A stretch of 64,000 bases of DNA. It comes from Zetaproteobacteria bacterium CG06_land_8_20_14_3_00_59_53 (GTDB lineage: Bacteria > Pseudomonadota > Zetaproteobacteria > Mariprofundales > Mariprofundaceae). The stretch lies in assembly GCA_002779605.1 (NCBI GenBank), contig PEWE01000004.1:1-64000 (forward strand). Direction: 5' to 3'. The stretch's first letter is position 1, and each line of letters starts with the position of its first letter. Shown piece after piece: positions 19,165 through 29,976 of the stretch. Below the pieces are notes generated by a model, which was not told the origin of the DNA, searched no databases, and was given only the letters and a program-made list of their open reading frames with translations. Made by a program: the position numbers and the translations under genes.

Positions 19165-19767
19165 TCAGGCGCCATCGCCCTTCAGGCTCCCCTCGATGAA
19201 GGCTTCGCTTCCCGAAGGCAGCTTGAGCCTCAACCAACCGTCCCTGTTGGTTTTATCGACATGCATCTTCTGCCCGGGCAGGAACCATCCGAGTTCCCTC
19301 GAGGCCTCATCCGTCTTCTCATAGATCCGTTTGTATCCCTCAAAACTGAAGCGATCCTGCTCGCCGGCATCCATCGAAACCCCGCGCACCTCCTTGACGA
19401 TCGCCGACTCCACCGAGGCCTGATGCTTCAAGCCGCGATGCGCCGACACGGTCATGGTGGTCAGCCTGGCCGTTAGCCGCTGCAGGTATATATCTCCATC
19501 CAACTCGCCGTTACCGAACTCAAGCCGGTAACCGTCGTTCACAGGTTCCAGCACATTCACATGCAGACTCATGTGCTCCAACCCCTGCTGCACAGCGGCC
19601 AGCGAACGCTGCATATCCAGCGCAAGACTGACGTCCTGACCGCTGAAAAAGCCCACGGCCTTGTCCACAAACACCCCGGGGATGGCCGACACTGCCGCTG
19701 CGGCAGCACAGCCGTTCAGCGCCAGAGCCGCAAGCAGGGCGAAACGCAAGCGCATCACGCGCCCCAC
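19165..19767 (-). CDS. Lipoprotein, hypothetical (possible SH3-like C-terminus)
   Basis: Lipobox-like LALNGC; C-terminal DGWLRLKLPSGSEAFI. Confidence 0.6.
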   Translation of the reverse strand: MGRVMRLRFALLAALALNGCAAAAAVSAIPGVFVDKAVGFFSGQDVSLALDMQRSLAAVQQGLEHMSLHVNVLEPVNDGYRLEFGNGELDGDIYLQRLTARLTTMTVSAHRGLKHQASVESAIVKEVRGVSMDAGEQDRFSFEGYKRIYEKTDEASRELGWFLPGQKMHVDKTNRDGWLRLKLPSGSEAFIEGSLKGDGA

Positions 19768-20372
19768 CGGCGCATGCCTTCAGGCCAAACACCGAGATGC
19801 GCCATCACGCGATCCACCATGAAATCGACCAGCTCTTCGATGCTGGTCGGGCGATGGTAAAAGCCCGGCATGGCGGGAATGATATGTACACCCATATTGG
19901 AAAGTTTGAGCATGTGTTCGAGATGGATGCTGGAAAGCGGTGTTTCGCGCGGCATCAGCACCAGACGCCCGCGTTCCTTGAGGATCACATCCGCCGCGCG
20001 CTCGATCAGATTATCCGATGCACCGGTGGCAATGCGTGCCAGCGTTCCCATCGAGCAGGGTACGATTGCCATGGCAGCAATACCCGCCGAGCCGGATGCG
20101 GCAGGCGAGAACCAGTCTTTCAGGGCATAGCTTTTCAGACCGGAGGCATCGATATGCAGATGCTCCGCCAGAGCGCCTGCCACCCCTGCATCAGCGGCAG
20201 GCAGCTCGATATCCACTTCCTGCCTGAGCACCACACGCGCAGCATCGGAGATCAGCAGATGCTGCTGCACCCCGGCTTGCCCCAGCCTCTGGATCAGACG
20301 CAGCCCGTAGGCGGCTCCGGATGCGCCGGTCATGGCAACGATCAGGCGTTGCGTTTGTTTGTTTTCCATCAT
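19755..20372 (-). CDS. ubiX: Flavin prenyltransferase UbiX
   Basis: VAMTGASGAAYGLRL, VPCSMGTLARIATGASDNLIERAADVILKERGRLVLMPRETPLSSIHLEHML. Confidence 0.95.
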   Translation of the reverse strand: MMENKQTQRLIVAMTGASGAAYGLRLIQRLGQAGVQQHLLISDAARVVLRQEVDIELPAADAGVAGALAEHLHIDASGLKSYALKDWFSPAASGSAGIAAMAIVPCSMGTLARIATGASDNLIERAADVILKERGRLVLMPRETPLSSIHLEHMLKLSNMGVHIIPAMPGFYHRPTSIEELVDFMVDRVMAHLGVWPEGMRRWGA

Positions 20373-20387
20373 CAGCCGCCCCTCGGC

Positions 20388-21119
20388 CTACATCTTGAAG
20401 CTGTCGCCCAGATACAGGCGACGTGCGTCCGGATGTGCCACGATCTCATCGGCCGTGCCCTGCACCAGGATCTCGCCGGCATTCATCAGATAGGCGCGGT
20501 CGCAGATGGACAGTGTATCACGCACATTATGATCGGTGATCAGGATACCGATACCGCGCTTTTTCAGATCGGCGATGATGCTCTGGATATCCTCCACAGC
20601 GATCGGATCCACACCGGCAAACGGTTCGTCGAGCAGCAGAAAGCTCGGCTCGGTGACCAGCGCGCGGGCGATCTCGGTGCGCCGCCGCTGCCCGCCGGAC
20701 AAGGTGAATGCCTTCTGATGCTGCACACCCTCTATACCCAGCTCGACCAGCAACTCCTCCAGCTTTTCCCCGACCACTGCGGACGGCATATCCAGCGTTT
20801 CGAAAATACCCAGAAGATTCTCGCGCACCGTCAGCTTGCGGAAGATGCTGGCCTCCTGCGGCAGATAACCGATACCACGGCGGGCACGGCGATGCATGGG
20901 CAGCTGCGTGATGTCCTCGCCATCCAGACTGACCACACCGGCATCGCCGTTGATCAGTCCGCAGACCATATAAAAGCAGGTTGTCTTGCCGGCACCGTTC
21001 GGGCCTAGCAGACCGACACACTCGCCGGAAAACACATCCAGACTGACCTCATGCACAACCCTTTTCTTGCGGAAGCTTTTAGCCAGACCGCCGGCGGACA
21101 GATGGTGGACCTGACTCAC
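20388..21119 (-). CDS. lptB: LPS export ABC transporter ATP-binding protein LptB
   Basis: GLLGPNGAGKTTCFYMVCGLI, LSGGQRRRTEIARALVTEPSFLLLDEPFAGVDPIAVEDIQ. Confidence 0.96.
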   Translation of the reverse strand: MSQVHHLSAGGLAKSFRKKRVVHEVSLDVFSGECVGLLGPNGAGKTTCFYMVCGLINGDAGVVSLDGEDITQLPMHRRARRGIGYLPQEASIFRKLTVRENLLGIFETLDMPSAVVGEKLEELLVELGIEGVQHQKAFTLSGGQRRRTEIARALVTEPSFLLLDEPFAGVDPIAVEDIQSIIADLKKRGIGILITDHNVRDTLSICDRAYLMNAGEILVQGTADEIVAHPDARRLYLGDSFKM

Positions 21120-21715
21120 TGTTGCACCTCCGCAGGCTGTTGCGGAGCCTCTTGCGCGGCATTCACATCCCCGGCGGCAGCTGCATCTGCAGCCGGTTTT
21201 TCTGGCTGCGTATCCCCGCCACCCTGCTGCGGAACAGCGTTCATGGTTTTCTCATCGATGCGAAGCGTCACCCGACCACCTTCGCCCTGCAACACCTCGG
21301 TGGTCTTGGCATTCAGGTCATGCACGATGGTGTCGCCAGCCACCCTGCCGCCCTCCTGCACCATCACGGCATTGCCGCGCAACGTGACGATCTGCTTGTC
21401 GTTATCGATCACAGCTGAATCGGAGGTGCCCTGTTTGTCGCCCTGAATCATGCGCACATGACCGGTGGCCAGCGCATGGTCGATGCCGCCGCCCTTCTCC
21501 CCGGTCCGGTAGAAGGCGCGCAGGCTATCGCAGAACAACTCGAAATCCTCGCGCACCAGATGCACGCTGCCAGTAAACAACGCTTCCTGTCTGTTCTCCC
21601 AGATATCCAGATGATCGGACTGCACCGTCAGCGTCGTCGCACGCGCGGCAGGCGGTATCGCAAGCACGCCGCACAGCAGCACTGCCATGCAGGCAAACAG
21701 CTGCAGATACTTCAT
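21116..21715 (-). CDS. lptA: LPS transport periplasmic protein LptA
   Basis: Signal peptide; OstA-like TVQSDHLDIWENRQEALFTGSV; between lptB and lptC. Confidence 0.88.
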   Translation of the reverse strand: MKYLQLFACMAVLLCGVLAIPPAARATTLTVQSDHLDIWENRQEALFTGSVHLVREDFELFCDSLRAFYRTGEKGGGIDHALATGHVRMIQGDKQGTSDSAVIDNDKQIVTLRGNAVMVQEGGRVAGDTIVHDLNAKTTEVLQGEGGRVTLRIDEKTMNAVPQQGGGDTQPEKPAADAAAAGDVNAAQEAPQQPAEVQQ

Positions 21716-22311
21716 GGTTTCAACCCCATCTGGTTGGGATGTCTGTCCTCGATCCACGCTGCCTCCTCGATACGTACATGGTGATCGACGCGCCAGACCG
21801 TCATGCCCCGGCCACGCGCCTTTGTCAGCTTGCCCTCGATGCGGAAATCTCCCGGGATGAGCACGGTATCGGCGGCATGGTCGTAACTCACATCCTCGGA
21901 ATACAAGACCCATTCGTCGTAGTGTGCCACCACATCGCCCTTGAAGTGAATCGCCTTGCTCAACGGGTTGAACCACGCTTCACGCCCGGTGATCGGGATG
22001 CGCTTGCCATCCTCCGAAAAAAGCTCCAGTTCCGGATCCAGCAGATGCATGCTTCCCTTCAATTCCTGTTCGGCCTTCTGTGCCTTCAGGCGCCAGATCA
22101 TCTTCCCTGCCTTGCGCTCGATGATCAGCGGAGCATCAACCCGCGCCTGCTGGCTCTTCGCCCCGTCCGGGGATTCAATGTGCAGCTGCTTTGCATTCCC
22201 CGCCTGCAACACCAGTAGCAGCGCCACGCATGCCGAGCCGATGGTCAGGGCAAGAAACGCCCATTTGATGCCGCGCCACAAAACGCTTACCCCGACACGG
22301 GCCAGCCGCAA
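21712..22311 (-). CDS. lptC: LPS export protein LptC
   Basis: N-terminal TM and LptC-like beta domain; overlaps lptA and kdsC. Confidence 0.85.
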   Translation of the reverse strand: MRLARVGVSVLWRGIKWAFLALTIGSACVALLLVLQAGNAKQLHIESPDGAKSQQARVDAPLIIERKAGKMIWRLKAQKAEQELKGSMHLLDPELELFSEDGKRIPITGREAWFNPLSKAIHFKGDVVAHYDEWVLYSEDVSYDHAADTVLIPGDFRIEGKLTKARGRGMTVWRVDHHVRIEEAAWIEDRHPNQMGLKP

Positions 22312-22862
22312 TCGGCCGGCGTGACCCCGTACGGGGTTTCAACCACCTGCTGCCAGGCGCCGTTGGCCAGAATCAACCCTTCGGCAACCAGACGCACGGC
22401 ACCGCGTCCGCCATCACAGGTCGCTACCCAGTCCACGCTCTTCAGTACCGAGGCATGCGCATCGCGTGGTGCGAATGACAACCGGCAACGCCGCATCGGC
22501 GGCAGATCGACGATATCGTCACCCATGAAGGCGCAATCCTCGGCCCGCAAACCGGCCTGCACGAGCAGCGTGTCCAGGCCCTCGGTCTTCTTCAGGCTGC
22601 CCTGCACCACATACTCGATACCCAGATCACGCGCCCGGCTGGCCACCACCCCGGAGGTCCGGCCGGTCAGAATGGCCAGGTGAATCCCGGCGCGCTGCAG
22701 CATCTTGATGCCGTGCCCGTCGCGCACATTGAATCCCTTCGACTCCTCGCCGCTGTCATTCATGATGATGGAACCGTCGGTCATCACACCGTCCACATCG
22801 AGGATCAGCATGCGAATGCCTTTGGCTTTGGCGAAAGGAAATTCATTCAAGGTGTGCATCAT
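22287..22862 (-). CDS. kdsC: 3-deoxy-D-manno-octulosonate 8-phosphate phosphatase KdsC
   Basis: HAD: MLILDVDGVMTDGSI, LTGRTSGVVASRARDLGI, FMGDDIVDLPPMRRC. Confidence 0.94.
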   Translation of the reverse strand: MMHTLNEFPFAKAKGIRMLILDVDGVMTDGSIIMNDSGEESKGFNVRDGHGIKMLQRAGIHLAILTGRTSGVVASRARDLGIEYVVQGSLKKTEGLDTLLVQAGLRAEDCAFMGDDIVDLPPMRRCRLSFAPRDAHASVLKSVDWVATCDGGRGAVRLVAEGLILANGAWQQVVETPYGVTPADCGWPVSG

Positions 22863-23842
22863 CCCTCCCCGGCCTGCAACAGATCGTGCAGATGCACCAC
22901 ACCGGCGACCGCGCCATCGTCATCGACCACGAACAGCGTGGTGATCTTCTTTTCTTCCATCAGATGCACCGCCTCCGAAGCCAGGTGCCCTGCCGCTATG
23001 GTCAGCGGTCGGCGATGCATCACCTCGGCCACCTGACAGGCAAGGTCGAAATGTCCGGATTCGAGGATGCGGCGCAGATCGCCATCGGTCAGGCAACCGA
23101 CCAGTTTTCCAGCCTGCTGCACGCCGGTGACACCGAGGCGGTGCGAGCTCATGGTCATGATCGCATCCTTCAGCGGTGCATCGAAGGACACCATCGGCAG
23201 GGCACCACCCTTGTGCATCAGCTCCTCAACCCGCATCAGCTTGCGCCCGAGGCTTCCCGCCGGATGGAACAAGGCGAAGTCCTCAGGTTTGAATCCGCGC
23301 TGTTGCAGCACCACCACCGCCAGTGCATCGCCCAGAGCCAGTGCCGCCGTGGTCGAAGCGGTCGGTGCCAGATTCATCGGGCAGGCCTCCTGCGACACAT
23401 CCACATGCAGCACCATCTCGGCGTGCCGGGCCAGCGACGACTTGGTGTTTCCGGTGACCGCGATCAGCGGAACACCCATGCGCTTCATCACCGGCAGCAG
23501 ACCGATCACCTCGGAGGTCTCGCCGCTGTGTGAAAATGCCAGCACTGCGTCCTGTCGCGTGATCATGCCCAAATCGCCGTGCTGCGCCTCGGCGGCATGC
23601 ACGAAAAAGGCCGGCGTCCCGGTGGACGCAAAGGTGGCGGCGATCTTCTGTGCGATGATGCCGGACTTACCCATGCCGACCACGACCAGTCGCCCGTCGA
23701 GCCCCAGGATGGCGCGGACCGCACGGCAGAAATCATCGCCGAGTACCGCGGCCACCGCATCGATCGCGGCCGCCTCCATGCGCAGCACGCTGCGCGCATC
23801 CTCAAGCCACACTGCATCCATATCCGTTTCCGCCTTGCTCAT
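22859..23842 (-). CDS. kdsD: Arabinose-5-phosphate isomerase KdsD/KpsF (SIS + CBS)
   Basis: VVGMGKSGIIAQKIAATFASTGTPAFFVHAAEAQHGDLGM, AFSHSGETSEV; C-terminal CBS pair. Confidence 0.95.
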   Translation of the reverse strand: MSKAETDMDAVWLEDARSVLRMEAAAIDAVAAVLGDDFCRAVRAILGLDGRLVVVGMGKSGIIAQKIAATFASTGTPAFFVHAAEAQHGDLGMITRQDAVLAFSHSGETSEVIGLLPVMKRMGVPLIAVTGNTKSSLARHAEMVLHVDVSQEACPMNLAPTASTTAALALGDALAVVVLQQRGFKPEDFALFHPAGSLGRKLMRVEELMHKGGALPMVSFDAPLKDAIMTMSSHRLGVTGVQQAGKLVGCLTDGDLRRILESGHFDLACQVAEVMHRRPLTIAAGHLASEAVHLMEEKKITTLFVVDDDGAVAGVVHLHDLLQAGEG

Positions 23843-23844
23843 TC

Positions 23845-25230
23845 CTACCCCCAGGCCAGTCTGACTGCGGCATTGCCCATCGTCTGCATGCGCTGCTCAA
23901 CCTCGGCACGGAAACGCGCCATCTGCGCGGCCGGCACCGGCTCGGCCGGGTCTCGTTTGATATTCAAAGGGTTCACGGCGCTGCCGTTCACCCGGAACTC
24001 GAAATGCAGATGCGGCCCCGTCGCCAGCCCGCTCATGCCCACATAACCGATCAACTGTCCCTGACGCACGCGGGAGCCGGTGTGAATCCCCTTGGCATAG
24101 GCGCGCATGTGGCCGTAGGCAGTCGAGTGCGTACTGTTGATGTGACGGATCAGTATGAATCGCCCGTAGCCGCCCTTCCAGCCCATGAATTCCACCCTGC
24201 CGTCACCTACCGCATGGATCGGCGTGCCGGCTGCCGCAGCGTAGTCCACGCCGCGATGTGCACGGGTGAAGCCCAGCACCGGATGCTTGCGGCGCAACTG
24301 GAAGCGAGAGGAGATGCGCGAAAACTTCACCGGTGCCTTCAGATAGGTCTTGCGCATGCTCTTGCCTTCCGGCGTGTAATAGCCGGTACTGCCGTCGGCC
24401 AGCGTGTAGCGCAGGGCACGGAAGGTTTCGCTCTGATTGATGAATTCGGCCGCATTGATCATCGAGCCGATCAAGCGCCCCTCGGCATCGAAACGATCCT
24501 CGACCAGCACGCGGAACTTGTCGCCCGTGCGCAGATCGCGGACGAAATCGATATCCCAGGCGAAGATATCCACCAGATTCATCGTGGTGCGGTCATCCAT
24601 GCCGGCGCGTGCCGCATCCGAGAACAGGTTGTCGCTGATCTCGCCTTCATAGACAGAATCCCGGGTGAAGGCGATGCGCGACTGCATCTCGGCCTTCCAT
24701 GTCTGCTCATGTTTACTGAGATGCAGCACGCGTTCATCGTCCACGGCATAGAACAATTCCGCGCCGGCATCTTCGCCCCGTCCGGTGAAATAATGTCCGG
24801 CACGCACATTGGCCAGCGAATACACAGGCTTGGCCGCCATCAGAATATTGTTCACCTCGTCGCGCGCATAACCCATGCGCAGCAGCACCGGTGAGGCAGC
24901 ATCGCCGCGCTGGATCAGTTCGCGTTTCCACGGGGTACCGATGGGCGCTTCCTGCACCGCCTCGGCTGTGATCCATTCCTCCTGCGGAATACTGGCCCGC
25001 GCCTCGCTGCCGCCACCGCTTCCGGCCACGCCCCAGACGAGCAGCACAGCGGCCAGGGCGATCAGCATGCCGCGTCCGGAGAGACGCAGGGGAAACTTGA
25101 AGGAGCTCATATCCGGGCGCTTCAGCCCGAAGGAGGGGCGTTTAAAGGCGTGCAGGCGGGAAGCAGCCCGCCGGGAGGAACGGGGGGTATCGGCCTGAGA
25201 TGAAACCTGATCTGCAAAATCCTTGCGCAA
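23845..25230 (-). CDS. M23 family metallopeptidase (MepM-like)
   Basis: AHRGVDYAAAAGTPIHAVGDGRVEF, GPHLHFEFRVNGSAVNPL; OapA/LysM-like upstream region. Confidence 0.9.
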   Translation of the reverse strand: MRKDFADQVSSQADTPRSSRRAASRLHAFKRPSFGLKRPDMSSFKFPLRLSGRGMLIALAAVLLVWGVAGSGGGSEARASIPQEEWITAEAVQEAPIGTPWKRELIQRGDAASPVLLRMGYARDEVNNILMAAKPVYSLANVRAGHYFTGRGEDAGAELFYAVDDERVLHLSKHEQTWKAEMQSRIAFTRDSVYEGEISDNLFSDAARAGMDDRTTMNLVDIFAWDIDFVRDLRTGDKFRVLVEDRFDAEGRLIGSMINAAEFINQSETFRALRYTLADGSTGYYTPEGKSMRKTYLKAPVKFSRISSRFQLRRKHPVLGFTRAHRGVDYAAAAGTPIHAVGDGRVEFMGWKGGYGRFILIRHINSTHSTAYGHMRAYAKGIHTGSRVRQGQLIGYVGMSGLATGPHLHFEFRVNGSAVNPLNIKRDPAEPVPAAQMARFRAEVEQRMQTMGNAAVRLAWG

Positions 25231-25408
25231 ACATCCTCCTGCAACCGGGGTCTTTTCCGTAAAGAGCGCGCCACAGCTGCAAGCTTCGCATGCTCAGGGC
25301 AAAGCAAAACGATGTCAAAGCCGGTGACCGTGCATGCGTGGACAATGGCGGTGCAATCCGTGCACTATTCAGGCTATCCAACAGAACAACGCCCGAAGGA
25401 GATTCAAC

Positions 25409-25894
25409 ATGCCCAGCTTTGATATCGTTTGCGAGACCGACATGCAGGAAATGGACAATGCGGTGAACCAGACGCACAAGGAAATCACCACCCGCTTCGA
25501 CTTCAAGGGCAGCAATTCCAGCATCGAGCTGGGCGACAACGAAATCCTCATCAAGGCCGACGACGACTACAAGCTGGCCACTATCTGCGAGATCCTGCGC
25601 GCCAAGATGACGCGCCGGAATCTGGAAGCCAAATGTCTGGAATACGGCGAAGCGGAAAACGCCAGCGGCGGCAGCAAACGCCAGAAAATCACCATCAAGC
25701 AGGGCATCAGCCAGGAACTGGCCAAGAAGATCGTCAAGCATATCAAGGAAGAAAAAATGAAGGTGCAGGCCAGCATCCAGGGCGATGAAGTACGTGTATC
25801 CGGCAAAAAGCGCGACGATCTGCAGGAGGCCATCGCCCTGATCAAGGGCATGGATGCCGACCGCCCCCTGAAATTCACCAACTTCCGCGACTAG
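25409..25894 (+). CDS. YajQ family nucleotide-binding protein
   Basis: MPSFDIVCETDMQEMDNAVNQTHKEITTRFDFKGSNSSIELGDNEI. Confidence 0.95.
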   Translation: MPSFDIVCETDMQEMDNAVNQTHKEITTRFDFKGSNSSIELGDNEILIKADDDYKLATICEILRAKMTRRNLEAKCLEYGEAENASGGSKRQKITIKQGISQELAKKIVKHIKEEKMKVQASIQGDEVRVSGKKRDDLQEAIALIKGMDADRPLKFTNFRD

Positions 25895-25959
25895 CCCGAC
25901 GGACCCCTATCGGCCGGGCACTGCCGTTCACGGTTATCCGGCACGTTTGGATGCGTTTG

Positions 25960-27504
25960 CTAGCGGGCGACCTGGGCTTGTGTGATACCGACCTGCAGGG
26001 TGTTCAGGCGATCATCGCTGACCAAGCCTGATAAGCCGAGATCGAGCAACTGCTGGGTTCCGCTTGCCAGCACGCCGTTAAAGTTGCGCTGTATCTGCTG
26101 CGGCTGACCGGCCGCATTGGTGAAGCGGACAAGCAGGACGATCCCGTTGACATTCCTCGGGGTCGGGTTGGCGAGCTGGGCGACGATTCTGCCCTGCGCA
26201 TCCTTGCCTGCTCTCAGCTGGATGTATTTGGACGGATTGTCTTTCAGATCGAGATCCACCAGATCGCCATAGGCCTGCTTGCCGATCTCTCCCTGAGCCG
26301 AGGCGACCTTGGTGTAATACCCCTTGGCTTCATCCAGACGACCGGCCTTGCGCGACAGGTTGCCCAGCGAGTAATACGCATCGGCGGTAGGCAGCAGAGC
26401 CGTACTTCTTTCGAAATCGGCACGTGCTGAAGTATCGAGATGAAGTTGCTCGTTCACCTTGCCGCGTTGCAGTGAATAGTAGAAAAAGCCCGGATTCAGA
26501 TTGATCGCCTTGCCATACAGGCCGGCTGCGGCACTCAGATGCCCGGACTTCTGCTCGGCATCCCCCATCAGGCCGTAGAAATGCGCCTCGTTCGGCTCCA
26601 GCGCAATCGCCTGCTTCGCCAGGCGCATGGCTGTTGCAGTGTCGCCTTTGGCCAGTGCCTCGCGACCTTGATCAAAGGCATCGTAAGCCGGCTTGCTGCG
26701 CATCAGATGCGCGGTTTTGGCTCTGTATCGCTCTGCGCCCACCTCCCCGCCCCTGGGCAGGGTGGCCAGCATGGCGATATTATTATTCACACGCTCCTGT
26801 GACGGGGGGTGGCTGGCGAACATCCCGTTCAACCAATCCTGTTGCTTGCCTTCGGAGAGCCTCACAAAGGTGCGCTGCAGCTCCACTGCACCCTGCGGGT
26901 CGTATCCGGCGCGGGACATATACAGCATGCCGTAGTGATCGGATTCGCGCTCGGCATCGCGGCCGTATTTCTGAGTGACCAGTTGCGCGCCAAGCCCCGC
27001 ACCGAGTTGGGCAAGATTCGCATAATCCTTGCCCTGTGTGGCAATGGCCGTCCCCATCACGGCAGTCTGCAACAGCATGCCCTTGGACATACTCTGCGCG
27101 CCGTGCCTGGCTGCGGCATGCACGATCTCGTGACCCAGCACGGCGGCCAGTTCCGATTCGTTGTGCAACTCGGTGAGCAGGCCGCGATTGATGGTGATCT
27201 TGCCACCGGGCAGCGCCCATGCATTGGGCACCGAGTTGTTCAACACCTTGAATTCATACGGCAGCTTTCTATCGCTGACCGCAGCCAGCCGCTGGCCGAC
27301 CTGACTGACATAGGCGGTGAGCCCGGGGTCGGCCACCAGATCGCCGCCCTGCGCCTGACGTGCCGGGGCATATTGCTGCGCCCCGATGGCAAGCTCCTGC
27401 TGCTCGCTGACCAGCGAAAAATCATTCTTGCCGGTCACCGGATTGGTGACGCAGCCGGAGAGAAGCGCAAGGAAAAGCAGCAAACCGGTCAGATGTTTAT
27501 GCAT
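25960..27504 (-). CDS. M48 family metalloprotease with TPR region (BepA-like)
   Basis: HEXXH in AAVLGHEIVHAAARHG; lipoprotein signal LLSGC; TPR-like C-terminus. Confidence 0.92.
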   Translation of the reverse strand: MHKHLTGLLLFLALLSGCVTNPVTGKNDFSLVSEQQELAIGAQQYAPARQAQGGDLVADPGLTAYVSQVGQRLAAVSDRKLPYEFKVLNNSVPNAWALPGGKITINRGLLTELHNESELAAVLGHEIVHAAARHGAQSMSKGMLLQTAVMGTAIATQGKDYANLAQLGAGLGAQLVTQKYGRDAERESDHYGMLYMSRAGYDPQGAVELQRTFVRLSEGKQQDWLNGMFASHPPSQERVNNNIAMLATLPRGGEVGAERYRAKTAHLMRSKPAYDAFDQGREALAKGDTATAMRLAKQAIALEPNEAHFYGLMGDAEQKSGHLSAAAGLYGKAINLNPGFFYYSLQRGKVNEQLHLDTSARADFERSTALLPTADAYYSLGNLSRKAGRLDEAKGYYTKVASAQGEIGKQAYGDLVDLDLKDNPSKYIQLRAGKDAQGRIVAQLANPTPRNVNGIVLLVRFTNAAGQPQQIQRNFNGVLASGTQQLLDLGLSGLVSDDRLNTLQVGITQAQVAR

Positions 27505-27529
27505 GCTCCCCTCCCGCCTCTAAACCTGC

Positions 27530-28714
27530 TCAGCTCACGCTGAGATTCACGAACTTGCGCTTGCCCAGCTTGAGAAGATAGGTGCCGCCGGCGGCAAGGC
27601 GGAAATCCTTGTCGGCCATCTTTTCGCCGTCGATGGACAGGGCGTTCTGGGCGATCATGCGCATGGCCTCGCCGTTGGATGTGGTCAGACCGGTTTCACT
27701 TAATGCACGCACGATCCACAGGCCGTCGGCATCCGCTTTCAGGATCGCCTCAGGAATATCATCGGGGATCTCGTTGCGCGTGAACTGCGATTCGAATCCG
27801 GCGCGTGCCTCGGCACCCGCTCCCTTGCCGTGGAAACGCTCGACGATATTCGCGGCCAGCTGTTTCTTGGCCTCCATCGGGTGCATGCCCTTGATCGCAT
27901 CCAGATCGGCATCGGTCAGCAGTTCGTAATACTTCAGCATCAGATCGTCCGAAATACTCATCAGCTTGCCGAACTGCTCCTTGCCGGCCTCGGCCACGCC
28001 GACGTAGTTGTTCAGCGATTTGGACATCTTGTTCACGCCGTCCAGACCTTCGAGCAGCGGCATGGTGAGGATCACCTGCGGGGCCTTGCCGTAGGCCTGC
28101 TGCAACTGCCGGCCCATCAGCAGGTTGAACTTCTGATCGTTGCCGCCGAGTTCCACATCGGCATCCAGCGCCACCGAATCGTAGCCCTGGATCAGCGGAT
28201 AGAGGAATTCATGCAGCGCGATGGATTGTCCGCCCTGATAACGCTTCTCGAAATCGTCGCGCTCCAGCATGCGGGCCACGGTGGCCTTGGCGGAGATGCG
28301 CACCAGATCGGCGGCGGTGAGATTGTTCAGCCACTCGGAATTGAAGCGCACCTCGGTCTGCGCCGGGTCAAGGATACGGAACACCTGCTCCTTGTAGGTC
28401 TCGGCGTTGATCAGCACCTCTTCGTGGGTGAGCGGCGGGCGGGTCTCGTTCTTGCCGGTCGGATCGCCGATCATGCCGGTGAAATCGCCGATCAGAAACA
28501 CCACCTGATGGCCGCACACCTGAAACTGGCGCAGCTTTTCGAGCAGAACGGTATGGCCGAGATGCAGATCGGGTGCGGTCGGGTCGAAGCCCGCCTTGAC
28601 GCGCAAGGGCCGTCCCTCGACCGCCGCTTCCTTCAGCCTGGCCTCAAGACTGCCGTGCGGCAGGATCTCCAGCGTCCCGCGGCTGAGCAGCTGCATCTGT
28701 TCCTGAATCTTCAT
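27530..28714 (-). CDS. tyrS: Tyrosyl-tRNA synthetase
   Basis: HLGH in [20 protein letters not shown]-terminal S4 domain. Confidence 0.95.
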   Translation of the reverse strand: MKIQEQMQLLSRGTLEILPHGSLEARLKEAAVEGRPLRVKAGFDPTAPDLHLGHTVLLEKLRQFQVCGHQVVFLIGDFTGMIGDPTGKNETRPPLTHEEVLINAETYKEQVFRILDPAQTEVRFNSEWLNNLTAADLVRISAKATVARMLERDDFEKRYQGGQSIALHEFLYPLIQGYDSVALDADVELGGNDQKFNLLMGRQLQQAYGKAPQVILTMPLLEGLDGVNKMSKSLNNYVGVAEAGKEQFGKLMSISDDLMLKYYELLTDADLDAIKGMHPMEAKKQLAANIVERFHGKGAGAEARAGFESQFTRNEIPDDIPEAILKADADGLWIVRALSETGLTTSNGEAMRMIAQNALSIDGEKMADKDFRLAAGGTYLLKLGKRKFVNLSVS

Positions 28715-28821
28715 GGGTTCACCTGTTCACTCGTTGCTTTCGATACCCCGAACGCATCGGGATGCGGCCATCCTAACGCGCCTGTTCGCATCTGCCACGT
28801 TTGACGATTATGCTTGAGCGC

Positions 28822-29976
28822 ATGCAAGCCCCCCCGATCATCCTCGGCATCATGTCCGGCACCTCCGCCGACGGCATCGATGTGGCCGTGATGCGCATGA
28901 CAAAAAAAACCGAGCTGCTGCATTTCCTTTCCCTGCCGATGCCGCCGGAGCTGCGCGAACCGATCCTGCGACTGGCCGAGCCCGGGGTGAACGAGATCGA
29001 GCTGATGGGCGCACTGCATGTCCGCCTCGGCCACGCCTATGCCCATGCCGCACTGCAAGCCATCGAGGCCGCGGGCCTGAAGACAGGCGACATCGCCGCC
29101 ATCGGCTGCCACGGCCAGACCATCCGGCACCGTCCGGGAGAACGCCACCCCTTCACGATGCAGATCGGCTGTGCGGCAACGATTGCCGAGCGCACCGGCA
29201 TCACCACGGTCGATGATTTCCGCAGCCGCGACATCGCCGCCGGCGGTCAGGGCGCGCCGCTCGTGCCCTTTGCACACCGCCGCCTGTTCGCTTCGGAAGA
29301 TACGGATATCGCCGTGCTGAATATCGGCGGCATCGCCAATATCACCTGGCTGGGCAGGGACGGCAGCACCAGCGGCTTTGATTGCGGGCCGGGCAATATG
29401 CTGATGGATGTGCTGATGCTGGAGCTGTCAGACGGGCGCAACGGCTTTGATGAAGACGGCGCACTGGCCGCCTCTGGGGCCGTCAGCCAGCCCTTGCTGG
29501 ACAAGCTGCTGGCACACCCCTTCCTCAGCAAACGGCCGCCGAAATCCACCGGACGCGAGGACTTCGGTAGTGCGGTGGCGGATATCATCCTCGCCTGGCC
29601 GGAGATCAGCGATGCCGACCGGCTGGCCACAGCCTGCGAGCTGACGGCAAGGTCAATCGCCGACTGCATCCGTTTTCTTCCCGCAGCGCCCGCACGATGG
29701 CTGGTCTGCGGCGGCGGCGCGCGCAATAGCCATCTGATGCAAAGCCTCGCCGGTAAGCTTGCTCCGGCAGATGTTTGCGGCACCGAATCGCGCGGTATGT
29801 CCGGACAGGCCGTGGAGGCTGCATGCTTCGCCATGCTGGCCATGCAAACCCTGTGCGGCTCAGCCAATACCCTCGCCGCAGTCACCGGAGCCTCGCATGA
29901 TGTGTGCGGCGGAAGCATCCACCCCGGAGCCAACTGGCCGCTTGTTTTACAGGACATCCCGACTTGGACCCGCTGA
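28822..29976 (+). CDS. anmK: Anhydro-N-acetylmuramic acid kinase
   Basis: GIMSGTSADGIDVAVM, FRSRDIAAGGQGAPLVP, GFDCGPGNMLMD; upstream alternative start at 28801. Confidence 0.95.
   Translation: MQAPPIILGIMSGTSADGIDVAVMRMTKKTELLHFLSLPMPPELREPILRLAEPGVNEIELMGALHVRLGHAYAHAALQAIEAAGLKTGDIAAIGCHGQTIRHRPGERHPFTMQIGCAATIAERTGITTVDDFRSRDIAAGGQGAPLVPFAHRRLFASEDTDIAVLNIGGIANITWLGRDGSTSGFDCGPGNMLMDVLMLELSDGRNGFDEDGALAASGAVSQPLLDKLLAHPFLSKRPPKSTGREDFGSAVADIILAWPEISDADRLATACELTARSIADCIRFLPAAPARWLVCGGGARNSHLMQSLAGKLAPADVCGTESRGMSGQAVEAACFAMLAMQTLCGSANTLAAVTGASHDVCGGSIHPGANWPLVLQDIPTWTR

Noticed and set aside
19797-21008. 403-aa plus-strand ORF
   Set aside because: Antisense to ubiX and lptB, no motifs.
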